In this document: piece after piece, positions 1 to 10,538 of the stretch
Layout of the letters: the number at the start of each line of letters is the position of its first letter
Numbering within the stretch: the stretch's first letter is position 1
Source of the DNA: Cycas panzhihuaensis
Taxonomy: Eukaryota > Cycadophyta
Assembly: GCA_023213395.1 (NCBI GenBank)
Contig: CM041465.1
Location: 100,819,741 to 100,883,740 of the forward strand
Direction of reading: 5' to 3'
DNA: 64,000 nucleotides
Notes under the pieces: model-generated
Databases searched by the model: none
What the model was told of the DNA's origin: nothing
The model's input: the letters and a program-made list of their open reading frames with translations, nothing else
Program-made: the position numbers and the translations under genes

Positions 1-151
1 GTGCTCTGACACAGGGACGCCATGTGTAGTGTTCCCTCTTACTCATAGGTTTCCATCCATACCCCCAACTTCAGTTGTTGACCACCTCAATTCCTATCAA
101 GCATAGTGACCATCTCGTAGACGCGGCTCCAATCCCCAGTATGGTCACCAT
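1..151 (-). other. Start of internal region (leader) of Gypsy3
   Basis: This lies directly outside LTR D and holds a primer-binding-like sequence next to the LTR edge. It should therefore be the first internal bases of a minus-strand Gypsy element that continues left of the window. No reading frame is recognisable in this short stretch. Confidence 0.55.
131..150 (-). promoter_or_regulatory. Primer-binding site of Gypsy3
   Basis: On the minus strand the bases next to the LTR edge read TGGTGACCATACTGGGGAT, one base after the LTR end (TG/CA edge at 152). Gypsy1 has almost the same sequence in the same place with the same one-base gap. PBSs start with TGG because they pair with the CCA end of a tRNA; I could not assign the tRNA with confidence. 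Confidence 0.6.
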
Positions 152-665
152 TGGAAGCATGCTTCTAAGGGATCACTAAGGACAAGGACACCTAAAGCTA
201 ATACTACAGCTATAACAGGGGCTTAAGGGTTTTAAGAGGGAGGATAGGTCACCCTTAAAGGGTGTCTATGCATCAGAATACAAGTCCAGTGACCCGTGAA
301 TAGCACTTAAGACTTTCCCTTTAGGCAAGTACCTTCTAGGATCTAAATTGGGTAAGGACATCCTTGGCTTATCGAGTAGCCTAAGGGAAGGTGAAGGGGA
401 GGAGAGGGAAGGTCCTCTAGGTGGGAGGAAAGGATGGTTCCTTGTAAAGTGGGAACCTAGGAATAAGAAAAAAAAAGTGGTTAGTTGAAGGATAAGAGAA
501 GATTTGGCATATATAGGAACCAAATCCAAAGGATAAGATTGTTAGAGAATTATATTTGAGTTTACCTAAAGGGTGTGCCTTTAAGGTTTTGGCTAAATGT
601 AAGGTTTGCTTAGTTATGCTAAGGGTTCTGATTATGTCCTTTGTTTTGGTTGTAAGATGGGATGG
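152..665 (-). repeat. LTR D of Gypsy3, left part
   Basis: First 0.5 kb of a 3.2-kb LTR that resumes at 25554. It begins TGGAAGC, preceded by a PBS-like sequence, and is similar along its length to LTR E at 57858 onward (shared segments include AGGTCACCCTTAAAGGG and ACTTTCCCTTTA). Since the PBS is on the left and the element reads leftward, this is the 5' LTR of a minus-strand element. Its last five bases, GATGG (661-665), are the left target-site duplication made by Gypsy1. Confidence 0.75.
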
Positions 666-834
666 TAGAATTGCGTCTATCGGATGGTAACTACACTCAA
701 TAGGGGTTAGGGCGGTCAATGGCAAAATCTGGAATATAAGTATGATCCTACAAGTGCAAGAAACACCACACTCGGTGTCTATGCATCGGAATGCAGGTTC
801 GAGACCCATGAATGGTGCACGACTTCCTCAAAGT

Positions 835-1239
835 TGAAGGAAAATATACTTACAGGAGAACAGGGCAAAACATATATCAAATAACCATAAACTAATATTG
901 CATTAATACATCAATGTATCACCATCACAATAGCATAAATACATGAAAGCATTGTTGTTCAAACCATTGTAGCAGAAATGAGCATTACAAATCTCTTAAA
1001 TGAGGATGTTGTCTAAAAACACCAGTGTTGTACACCCCATAATATAAATAGTTTTGGAGGAGGAGGGAAACTCCTTAACCCCTGAATTCAAATTAATAAT
1101 AAAATAATGTAACTTAACTTAAATAAACTAACTCAACTTACCTTAACTTACCTTGACATGTTGAGAATCACATGTCTAAATTGAGGTGCACAATCCTGGT
1201 AGGTAAGAGGGAGTTGAGTGATGACATTACGCTCCAACA
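835..1239 (-). repeat. Presumed 3' LTR of the gag-only element
   Basis: 405 bp from TGAAGGA to ...CTCCAACA. It is bounded on the inside by the polypurine tract (minus strand TTAAGGGGGAGAA, 1240-1251) and on the outside by the AAAGT duplication. The last 26 bases recur at 3551-3576, the opposite end of the insertion. Confidence 0.6.
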
Positions 1240-1414
1240 TTCTCCCCCTTAATGTCATCGCGAACACTTGTATCTTTTCCTTGAACTTATGGAACTTGTA
1301 CTTGAAAAAAACTTTGAAGTTCTGATCTTGATCTTTATCAACTCTTCTCACCCTTATAGCTACATATGTCTCTTTATCATGGAATGATGTAGAAAAACTA
1401 TAAGTAGATGAAAC

Positions 1415-1996
1415 TTAATTCAAATATAAATGAATAGCTATAATTTTGACTTTGTCAACTGGAACATTAAGAAGGCTTTGAACTTGAACTTTTGTAATCT
1501 TTATGCTTTGAACAACTATCATATCATCAGGTTTATTCTTTGTCATATCATCACATTCATTCTTCGTTATGTCATAAGATTCATCTTTATTCTCCCCCTC
1601 AAATGGAGGATCAAATTCTTGTGTAACAAGGTGGTCCTGCATTTGATCTGAATCTTCATTAATTTTGTCATCATGATCTACTTGTTCTATCACCTGTCTC
1701 ACATGCTCATCAAAAATATCATCAAATACATGGAGGGTATCTCCCCTATAAATGGAAATCAATAAATCCCAAACAGACTTAAATGTTGTCAAATCACATA
1801 CTTCTGAAAAAATTTCATCATTCATAGTACAAAATAATAAACCTAAAACTTCATTATCTTTTCTAAATTTTTCTTTAATGCTAAGGTCACATTCATGTTG
1901 TAAATACTTCAAAAGATCATGTTCAATAAAGTAAGTTTGCATGGTGTCAGACCATAGTGAAAAGTTATGACCATCGAAAATGGGGAATTGTGCCAT
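1415..1996 (-). CDS. Copia-type Gag-like protein, 193 aa
   Basis: An uninterrupted 193-codon frame, starting MAQFPIFDGHNFSLWSDTM. The opening 'F-x-G-x-N-[FY]-x-x-W-x-x-x-M' pattern is typical of the N-terminal gag segment of plant Copia elements (DUF4219/UBN2 type), and the later VWDLLISIY fits the same family. The C-terminal third is Asp/Glu/Asn-rich; no CCHC zinc knuckle is seen. Gag would form the particle that packages element RNA. After the stop, another short frame (to about 1148) runs through the polypurine tract into the LTR, with no pol. It is the only retroelement frame in the window of this size free of stops. It could be a recently active non-autonomous gag or an open frame by chance in a young copy. 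Confidence 0.65.
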   Translation of the reverse strand: MAQFPIFDGHNFSLWSDTMQTYFIEHDLLKYLQHECDLSIKEKFRKDNEVLGLLFCTMNDEIFSEVCDLTTFKSVWDLLISIYRGDTLHVFDDIFDEHVRQVIEQVDHDDKINEDSDQMQDHLVTQEFDPPFEGENKDESYDITKNECDDMTKNKPDDMIVVQSIKITKVQVQSLLNVPVDKVKIIAIHLYLN

Positions 1997-3576
1997 TTTA
2001 TCAAAAAACTTTAGTATGTAAAATGAAAATGCTTTAACAAGTTAAAATATCAATAAATCAATGAATATATATGATTTCAAATGCCCTTTAGAAAGTCAGT
2101 CAACTAGGCATAATAGGGAAATAATCTTTTTTTAAATGATAAAAGAACTTTTCAATATATGTATGCCTTTTAAATAAACTTTGAGATGAAGTGAATATAA
2201 GAGCACATATAAAGATCTTTTGCCTTGATAAGAATGTAAAATACTAAAAATGAAATATATAAAAGTATTTTTCACTTTGAAAAAATAACAATATAAAGAA
2301 ATTTTTAATAAAAAAATAATATGCTCCTTAAAAGAAGGTTTGAATGATAACCTTAGGTTTGAGGGATTCAAAAGTATATTAAATGATATCAGAATGATAT
2401 AAAACATTAGGAGTGTAAAGATAAACAAAATGTAAACCCAACGGAACTAACCGTTCTGAAAACAGGTTCCCAGAAATCAAGTTTTAGTGAATCAAAGGTA
2501 TAGGCCTTATTTTGAGGCTAAACAGGAGCAGGGGGTCAAAATGCTAACAAAATACTTATAGAATGTTATAAGGTGATTAAATATTGTTTATAAAATTGTT
2601 CAATATACTTTCAGTTGAAAATTTTTGAAAAAATATATTAAAAAATGTGTAAAAATAGTAGATTTGAGGCAATAAAGTACCTCTACATTGAATAATTTGA
2701 AAATCAGTAAAAATATGTCAAAATGTATAAAAAATTATGTCAAATCGAAGAGAATTGAGTCAACTTTCCAACAAAACTAAAGGAATTGAAATCTGATACA
2801 AAATAAAAAAGTTATAGCAAAAATGGTAACATGTGTCTTTATGTAAAAAAGTTAAGAGACATGCTAAAAACAACTAAATTCCCACTTTAAGCGATTAAAA
2901 TACTAATGAAAATGAATCTAAAAAATTAAAATAAGAAGTGGGTATTGAAGTTTGTAGAATGTAGATCGCTATAGAAGAAATCTGGGTAGAAAATAATTTA
3001 CCAGTAATAAATTACAAGTGGTTCTAATAGTGATTTTGTTAAAAGTGTGAAAAAGACTCAAATTTTGAATGTCTGATGTTAAATTGGCCGAAACAGGGTC
3101 AAATCAGCACCAAATTGGTCATATGACCAGTCAAAATTAGTGTACAGAAAATTTTTGATCTAATGGAGGTGGTTTCATCTAAAACTGATACTCCAGTAAA
3201 GAGGTATGGCAAAAAAACGCTAATAACCCTATAAAAAATAAAAATGAAAATGTTTATAAAAACATGAAAAACCTTTTTCGGAAGTGACTAGCAGTCACGT
3301 GATGGTGTCCATATGACCAAAGGCTAGAGGAAAACTGGCTAGGGTTTAAAACGTAAATTTGTATTAAATACAATTTAACTTTATTAAAAAATGAAACGTT
3401 TTAAAAAAAACGTAATTGTTCAAATGTGCCAGCCACAATATATGCATATATATATAATAAAAGAGAGCGTTCTGAGGAGCAAAGACGCCGATGAATACGC
3501 TGTTGTTATTGATATGCTAGAAGAGAATATGCCACTGTTATTGGCAACCAATGAGTGATGACATTACACTCCAACA
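1997..3576 (-). other. 5' part of the gag-only element, presumed 5' LTR and leader
   Basis: AT-rich and without a recognisable gene. By position it should contain the 5' LTR and PBS, but I found no TGGTATCAGAGC-like site and no match to 835-1239 beyond the last 26 bases. A run of TATATATATAATAAAA at 3447-3464 could hold a TATA element on either strand. Confidence 0.35.
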
Positions 3577-5710
3577 AAAGTAGCTTAGTTATTTGGTTCG
3601 GTGGGCGAGATATGAGTGAGATATCTCAGACAACCCCAGGAGGCGAGGTCGCCCCACCCTTAGATGGCCAGAAGGAAAAAGGGAGACCCACAGAGGGAGA
3701 GGTCCCTTATGAGCAAGGAAAGCAACATAAGTGCAGCAGGTATGAATGGATGATAAAAGAGTGTACAACAAGTGCAAGTGGGACACCTTAGGTCAACAAA
3801 CCTAGGGCATGCCTAAAGGAAGAGAAAGGGGGCAACAAAAGAGGAATCTTTGCCATGATTCAAAGAAGAGAGGCACAAACCTTAGCAAGGGCAAGGAAGG
3901 TTATGTGTGTGTCAGCTGAAGACGTGAAGTGTAGAGGTAGTGGTAGCAAAAGTGATGTTGTGTATACTTTCAAAGAAAGAAAAGATACAAACTACGCTCC
4001 CTCTCTCTCTTTTCTTTTTACCAATGAAAGCTTAAAGAGAAGAAATATTTCACACACACACAAGCATACATGCTAACATGATGATATACTGCTAAAGGGA
4101 TGTTTACGATTCGGTGAGAAGAGGAAAATGGGGGAGTGTAATCCCTAAGATGCACCTTTCCTAAGAAAGTGCTCATACAATGTGTGAATGCAAGATGAAT
4201 GTGTGTAACCAAAATGTTATCCTTCTCCTTTTATATGGCTAGTCATGCAATAATATACGCCTAATGGCAACAAGAAGGGGAAGAGCTAGGTAGAGGGTAT
4301 GGTGTATACCCGGAACGTCGTGCAGTCGAAGGAGAATCTTTGCTCATGTGCCATGTATGTCTCCCCATAATTTCCCAATATGTAGTTGTTGTTGGGACGG
4401 AGATGGAGTGCGGCTTCCTTACCATCCCCTTGTAAAGAGAGAAACCAAATGGGAAAGAAAAGAAAACAAATGACTATGCAAGAAAGTAGAAAAGTGATAA
4501 AGAAAAGGAAGAGGGTAAGGGTTTACCTAGATTGGGGTGTTTCCTTCTCCTCACATGTATCACCGCATAACCTACACCCACAAAGATCTTCACCTTCCCA
4601 AGAGGGGCTGCTAAGAAGCAAAGTAGATATATGTACAACAATATAAAACTAAGCGCTGAAATATAGTATGTTATGTTAGTCAATCCATCACAAAGAACAA
4701 CTCTGCAAAGCACTAGAGAAAGAACCAACACATGCCAAGCAAAGAGGAGGTTAGCCTCGGAATGGCTAACCCTCCCACCAAGGCACCCCCACGCTGCCCC
4801 AAGATGCAGGGAACAGTAGATCAGAATAGCTTATGGGCAAAATATGGAAAGGGAAATGAATGTTGTAAGGATTACAGAAGTCACCTACATTGCAAGGATG
4901 CTACAGGCAGTAAATCGCAACGCAGGCTACGGCAAAGCCAAAAGAGTATTAGGCATTGTTCAGTACTAAAAGAGAGGCCCAAAAGGGGGGGTGTGTAGGC
5001 TTGGGATCAGCATAATAGGTGCTACACACGCTGAAACCCAAGGCAGGCCTAATCTCAAAGACTCCTGAATGGCCCAAGGAAGGCATGGATGAAGGAGAGG
5101 AAGGAGGAGCAGGGGTTTGACCTTAAGGAGCAGGCTTAGTAGGTACAGATCCTGCCTTGCTTCCTTCTACTTACACCTTGTGAACCCTCTCCTACAGCCT
5201 TCTTGGAGAAAACCAGGGGAGGTTGAGAGATGACTATGGTACAAGAAACAGTAAATGGAAACAATAGCTCTTTCATCTAGCAAAACACAAAGAAATAATT
5301 TATATACTTAAAGGACTTACGTTTGTAAAATAAACCTAAAGTAGAAGGTGGCAAAAGGTGTGAGATACGTGCTGGACTATGTGAGGAGCAGGTCTGCCCC
5401 TATAGACAGCGAAAAGTGGTAGGTTGGAGGAGCTTACAGGGCTTCTCTGAGTTGCAGGAGGAGTATGCTTACTGAAGACTGAGAGGAAAGCATGGAGGCC
5501 ATACCTAAGTATGGATCTATGCTTGGAGGCATTAATGGAGGAGCTCGTTACCACGAACTAGTGCTACAATAGGCAAATCTTAGGCTGGAGCAGCAAAAAC
5601 CTATGCATGACTAGCATTCTGTAGAGAGTTCTTATGAGTAAGAGAGGAGAGGAGTGGAAGAAGTTGTTGAAGAGAGTTGTTAGAGATATAAAATAAGGTT
5701 ATTTTTGGGA

Positions 5711-5748
5711 TTTATACCTACCCCAACCCTAATCGAGTGATTAGGGTT
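5711..5748 (-). promoter_or_regulatory. LTR promoter core: palindrome plus TATA box (copy A)
   Basis: On the minus strand a near-perfect palindrome (AACCCTAATC...GATTAGGGTT, 5725-5748) is followed within about 8 bases by GGTATAAATCC, a good TATA box. The same pair occurs at the equivalent place in copies B and C. The AACCCTAA halves resemble the plant telo-box. It is inferred to be the Gypsy1-family promoter; no transcript is available. Confidence 0.5.
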
Positions 5749-5777
5749 AGGCTAAGGCTGATTTAGTAACTAATCCA

Positions 5778-6148
5778 TGTTAGAAATAATGTTTAATGTG
5801 TAATGTATGTGGGTCCTAGGATAATAAGTGATAGTCCTAAGTCTTAGGGTCAAAAGGTCATCATAATACTATGTAAAAGGTTATTAGTCTATTGGTCAAG
5901 TTAGTGGTGTAATGCTATTGGTCAGGACAAAGGTATTTATCCCACATGCATTACTTGGGATGTATAGTCTCCCACCTCTTTGGTATATAAAGGTGGTTGA
6001 GGTAGTATGTAAACACAACACATCATCAAGGCTCACCTTGAGTCCTTGGTGCTTTTGGTATGGTAATATATTCTGATTATATTGTGTGATTCTCTGGATG
6101 TTGATATTGTTCTTATGATTGAATGTTCTCCATGTTAAAATTTCAACA
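5778..6148 (+). repeat. 5' LTR of the LARD-like element
   Basis: 371 bp, from TGTTAGAAATAATG to ...AAAATTTCAACA. A TATA-like GGTATATAAAGG lies about 220 bases in, followed by the expected transcript start region. It ends directly at the primer-binding site. Confidence 0.92.
5980..5992 (+). promoter_or_regulatory. TATA box in the 5' LTR of the LARD-like element
   Basis: TTGGTATATAAAGG sits in the middle of the LTR. It is repeated identically in the 3' LTR at about 10370-10382. Confidence 0.6.
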
Positions 6149-6160
6149 TGGTATCAGAGC
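6149..6160 (+). promoter_or_regulatory. Primer-binding site, tRNA-iMet type
   Basis: TGGTATCAGAGC starts at the base after the LTR. It is the canonical complement of the 3' end of initiator-Met tRNA used by plant Copia elements. Confidence 0.9.
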
Positions 6161-9100
6161 AGGCCATCCTATTGCAAGAAGAGGATTGAGAGAGGGGAAG
6201 TCCAAAGGAAGGATAAATCACTCAAGCAAGGAGGCAGCTTCATTAAGGATTGCCAGGTTGGAGGTCAAATTGGAAGAAATATTTCAAGGCCTTGTTATGA
6301 AGTGTGTCGTAACGCTGCTCCTTTATTGTGCTATGTGAAATAGCCTGTATAGGGTTTGTCTTGAAGTTGAGGATGAATGTATGGAAAAGCAATGACATTT
6401 GAAGTTGTCTAAGAATTGATATTTTAAGGCTGCTTGTTAAAAGTGTGTTGTGGTTATGAGAAAACTATTTATGGGTCAAACCCTAACTTGCAAATCAAAA
6501 GAAGTCATACCTATTGTAAGAAGAATTGATTGCCATCTACCTTACGGGGGGATCCACGTTTCATGGCCCGCTATGATTGTGGGTTTTCCTAGCATGGCCA
6601 TCAGGAGGAAGTTCTAAAGCTTTTGCCCAATGCAATGAACATAAAGCGCACGCAAAGTGTTTGATAAAGTGGTTGAGCGAAAGAGTCTCCGGACTTTGGG
6701 ATATACCGATAATTGGCAAGTTGCGTATAGGGAATAAACAGCTAGAGCGAGGCGCTTAATTACCTCTAACGGTGTTGCTTGCCCATCGCTGACATCAATT
6801 TAAGCTAAGAGAACATGTTGCTCTAGATTCTACAACAAGACTGGTAGTATGCAACTTCATCGCTCGACTTGGTTAGTCTGCATATCAAAGAATCTCATGC
6901 ATAGAAGATGCTAAGATAATCATCTGCGAAGATGAGGAGATCGATGTCAAGACCATCTCTGATGAAGCTTTTTCTATAGGAGACAAAGTTTGATTGTTGT
7001 GGAGCTATGTTCAAACGAAAATATGAAGCACAAATCAATCCATGAAATAGATCGTCACCCATCGGGTCCTCAGACCGCATGATATCCATGATCTCTCCGC
7101 AAGTCCTCAAGCTCCTTCTGCTGCGTTTAGGCCATTTCAAACCACATAATCCTTACCTCAGCTCCTTGCCCACCCGGCCATCAAGGAAGCCTAAGCATCC
7201 AGAGGTTCGTCTGGCCGGAGTTTGGGAACCAAGTGCATAGAGTTACAGTCCGCTCTCCTTCGAGAGTCCGTTAGATAAGAAAGGGAAAATTTATACCGCC
7301 CCGGAGGAGAGAGTCCTTGTCGAATCGCCGTGAACACGACTCGTATAACTCCCGGCATGGTGAGGACATTGTTGACCGAATTGGCACGGTGAGTGGGTTC
7401 CTTCTCTGCTTCTTCCCAGAACGTGGAAGACATAGAATTTAAGGGGACTAATACTCTTGTCCACCCAATTTCGCTTTATTCGGCTCTGCCCTTCACCAGG
7501 GCATCAGAGAGTTCGTAGGGCTCCTGAGCTCGATTGTCTCCACCACTTGTATGCGCACCTCTGTGGGTGTTGGTCGGGGGTTTAGTGTCCGTGTGATCTG
7601 TGTTTGGGGCATTAACGTCCAATTCCACCGCTTTATATGTTCCCGAGACGCAGAGAGAGGCGGATCGAGGGTGCCCTCGAGGACTACCCACAAAGAAATC
7701 CATGTTTTTGGTGATCGGTGATCGGCAAGCTACCACATCCATCAACACCACCACATCCATGCATATTATCACGACGCCGGAATGGCGTACTGTAGTCCAT
7801 CGCCAACAAGACGACGGTGGGCGTGGTTTCTAGATCCGCTGGTCGGTGGGAATTCTTGCTACGCTTCAAGGCAACCTCTTATCGCCTCCTCTCTCGTACC
7901 AACGACGGCAACAAGAAGATGTGTCACAAATGTTGAAATATTAAAGTCAATTAATTTTTGCTGCGGGAATTTAGCAAGCACACATTTATTAAGAGGATTG
8001 GAGGCACATGTAGAATGTTTCAAAGGCAATTATATGATATAAACTCTTTCCAGATTTGTATAATTTTTTCCCATATCGCATTGTGTGGGTCCATTTGATG
8101 TGGGCACAGTAATGCATACAGGCTCTTTCTCAGTGTGAGCATACATTGTCAAAATTAGGGGCTATTAGGGAAGTCAGGATGACACCGTCTTTGCCGCACG
8201 CTTATAGCCCTTCACAAATCGTGTGACATGGAGCATTGCTAGTGCTAGAGCTGCAGAGATCTATGATTTGGACATCCTTGCTAAAGATATACAGGATGAG
8301 TGTGACAATGTCACTCGTTTTCTAATTTTGGCAAGGGAAATCTAGACGATTAAACTCTGGAAGAAAGTGTTTCCATGGCAGATTGCAGACCCAAGTAAGC
8401 ACAGTCGACTAAGATTGTACGATGGGCTTAGGAGTTCTCTAGTTGACTAAATGGAACCGTAGCATAGTTGGAATCGCCAGACTGGATGTGAGGCAACTAA
8501 TTTGTCAAGAGATACTCCAAATAAGTCGATTGGATAGTTTAAAGAAACTTCAAGGGTGAATCGAATCGCTCCATAAAAGCAAGGTGATTAAATTGAGCTT
8601 TAAGTGGTCGCTTTTGCACTTGAAAAGGAATCCACTTCAAGCACTACATGCAAGGAACAAGTTTTCATTTGGCACTTGTACTTTTTCAAGTTGAAGTGGA
8701 TATTCTTTAATCATATACTATGGAGTTGAGTGACATTATCATTTTGTGTCGAGAGAAATGAATATTGGATTTCGGATCCTTGTTTTCCTCTGCTAAATAC
8801 ACCGGAACTAATTTTCGTTTTGGAAAATTAAGATGGAAAGTCTATTTGTAGTCAAGAAACTTTGGGAAACAAATCATGGGGACCTAAACTACCATGAAGA
8901 AGGGAGGAAACCTTCAAAAGGAAGAACAATTGTTGTTGACGTGATACTTGCGACCATTGATAAGGATGACCTCCCACCTTCCTATCACTTCATTATCCAA
9001 GCTCTACGAATATGGACTCGGTGAGGATGCTTGGAAACTACTTGTAGTGAATGAAAAGGGACCTAAGAAATGCAACAGAGAATCAAAAGAGCAAAGAATC

Positions 9101-10158
9101 AAAGGAAGAAGTTGAAGAGGAGAGAAAAGAAAGAAAACAAATGTGACAAAACCTTAACTCTCATAAAGGAACCACCGATCACCGAAAATTTCTGCATCAA
9201 TCCTTGCCGATAATAGTTCGTGGAGACATGAGTTGCCCAACAAAAGGTATGGATAATGTTATCCCTGGTTTGTGTTGACAAGTTGATAGGAAGAATTCAA
9301 TTGGTGACAGTCATACAAGAATTTGCATGTATTGGAAATATCCATGATCTTCCTCAACTCGATTACATTCTCCACTCTCATCTTTGAGAAGACCAAAATT
9401 ATAACAAAGATATCCTAGAACGCGCTAGGAAGTTCTTGTCAAAGGAACATAAGGAGGATATCATGTCACCGAGGATCTTGCTTATCGAAATCATATTTCC
9501 TTTTGGATAAGTTACATGATTATGAAAGTCAATCGATCAAATAATGATCCATGTATGTATATCCATAATCGGAAGCATATCTTGGCGTGAGTATCATAGA
9601 AATACTCATTATACTTAGTTCATGGAATTCCTTGAGCGACGTAGAAAGCAAGGTACATCACACGATTACAGAACTCAACTCAATAAATCCATTGCTTGGG
9701 AGGATAGTGATGATGTCTCATTGCTACATTTGGATAACGATGATATTGCTAACATCTATTGTTTTGGTCACTCACCCACTAAAGAAAATGGAAGTAAAGT
9801 GATAGATGTCTTTGATGAGTACATGCAGATCATGTGCAATTAGCCATCATCCACCACTTGTTTAGCATGTCAAAGGATTCTCAACTATGTATGAAGTCGA
9901 AAGAAGCAAAGCTCAAGATCGCCGGTTCAAAGGATGATTCGTAAATGACACTACAAGGTTGAAAACCAAGACCATGCCCAAGACATGGTGTTCAAGATCT
10001 TTCCAAGATCAAGACGGTGGAGATTCAAAGAAGATAAAGTACATTAGAATCATTGATAGTCATGTCAGTCTTGTCATGTTGTCTTTAATGTCTATAGTCT
10101 CAAATTCATGTCAAGTGTCAATGTATGTCAAATTGTCATTTGTTCAAACATTAAACAT
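6161..10158 (+). other. Interior of the LARD-like element, no recognised gene
   Basis: I see no retroviral domain on either strand. 6161-6340 can be read as a short basic peptide, and 8833-9024 and 9622-9843 (plus strand, 63 and 73 codons) are short open frames without known motifs. 6890-7930 looks different: it is richer in G+C and CpG than its surroundings, and the minus strand has several adjoining open stretches (7684-7869, 7476-7772, 7191-7433, 6895-7140). They could be fragments of a captured gene, but I recognise no family. 8040-8800 and 9024-9600 show nothing recognisable. Confidence 0.5.
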
Positions 10159-10168
10159 TAAGGGGAGG
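10159..10168 (+). promoter_or_regulatory. Polypurine tract of the LARD-like element
   Basis: TAAGGGGAGG immediately precedes the TG of the 3' LTR, the usual plus-strand primer position. Confidence 0.8.
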
Positions 10169-10538
10169 TGTTAGAAATAATGTTTAATGTGTAATGTATG
10201 TGGGTCCTAGGATAATAAGTGATAGTCCTAAGTCTTAGGGTCAAAAGGTCATCATAATACTATGTAAAGGTTATTAGTCTATTGGTCAAGTTAGTGGTGT
10301 AATGCTATTGGTCAGGACAAAGGTATTTGTCCCACATGCATTACTTGGGATGTATAGTCTCCCACCTCTTTGGTATATAAAGGTGGTTGAGGTAGTATGT
10401 AAACACAACACATCATCAAGGCTCACCTTGAGTCCTTGGTGCTTTTGGTATGGTAATATATTCTGATTATATTGTGTGATTCTCTGGATGTTGATATTGT
10501 TCTTATGATTGAATGTTCTCCATGTTAAAATTTCAACA
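10169..10538 (+). repeat. 3' LTR of the LARD-like element
   Basis: 370 bp. It is identical to the 5' LTR apart from one A missing in the ATGTAAAAGG run and one A-to-G change (TATTTATCCC to TATTTGTCCC), followed by the ATCCA duplication. Confidence 0.92.

Larger units (their letters stand above)
835..3576 (-). mobile_element. Gag-only Copia-type element without pol (TR-GAG-like)
   Basis: A 2,742-bp insertion in Gypsy1's left LTR, flanked by AAAGT on both sides (830-834 and 3577-3581); the uninterrupted LTR reads CCTCAAAGTAGCTT. Termini are TG...CA. On the minus strand it holds one Copia-like gag frame (1415-1996) and then a polypurine tract at 1240-1251 directly before the left LTR-like end. 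No protease, integrase or RT coding is seen. The two ends share only about 26 terminal bases (GAGTGATGACATTAC then CTCCAACA, with one mismatch between); beyond that, 835-1239 and the right end do not look alike, so it is not a normal pair of LTRs. It must depend on another element's proteins to move. Confidence 0.72.
5778..10538 (+). mobile_element. Young non-autonomous LTR retrotransposon (LARD-like)
   Basis: A 4,761-bp element inserted in Gypsy1's left LTR, with ATCCA duplications at 5773-5777 and 10539-10543; the empty site is seen in copy B (CTAATCCACATGGCAG). It has TG...CA LTRs of 371 and 370 bp that differ by one substitution and one single-base indel by eye, a perfect TGGTATCAGAGC primer site directly after the 5' LTR, and a polypurine tract before the 3' LTR. 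About 4 kb of interior shows no gag, protease, integrase, RT or RNase H. It is therefore the youngest insertion in the window and needs proteins from elsewhere. Its LTRs are not those of any other Copia in the window. Confidence 0.92.

Noticed and set aside
3589-5554. Several open frames of 60-90 codons on both strands within the Gypsy1 left LTR
   Set aside because: They lie in LTR sequence, show no family motif, and are not kept open in copies B (22739-23857) and C (61045-63176).
5725-5748. Interstitial telomere repeat
   Set aside because: Only single TTAGGGTT/AACCCTAA units in inverted orientation occur, not a tandem array; it is treated as a promoter palindrome.
6149-6160. tRNA gene near TGGTATCAGAGC
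   Set aside because: Only the 12-base primer site is present next to an LTR; there is no tRNA cloverleaf.
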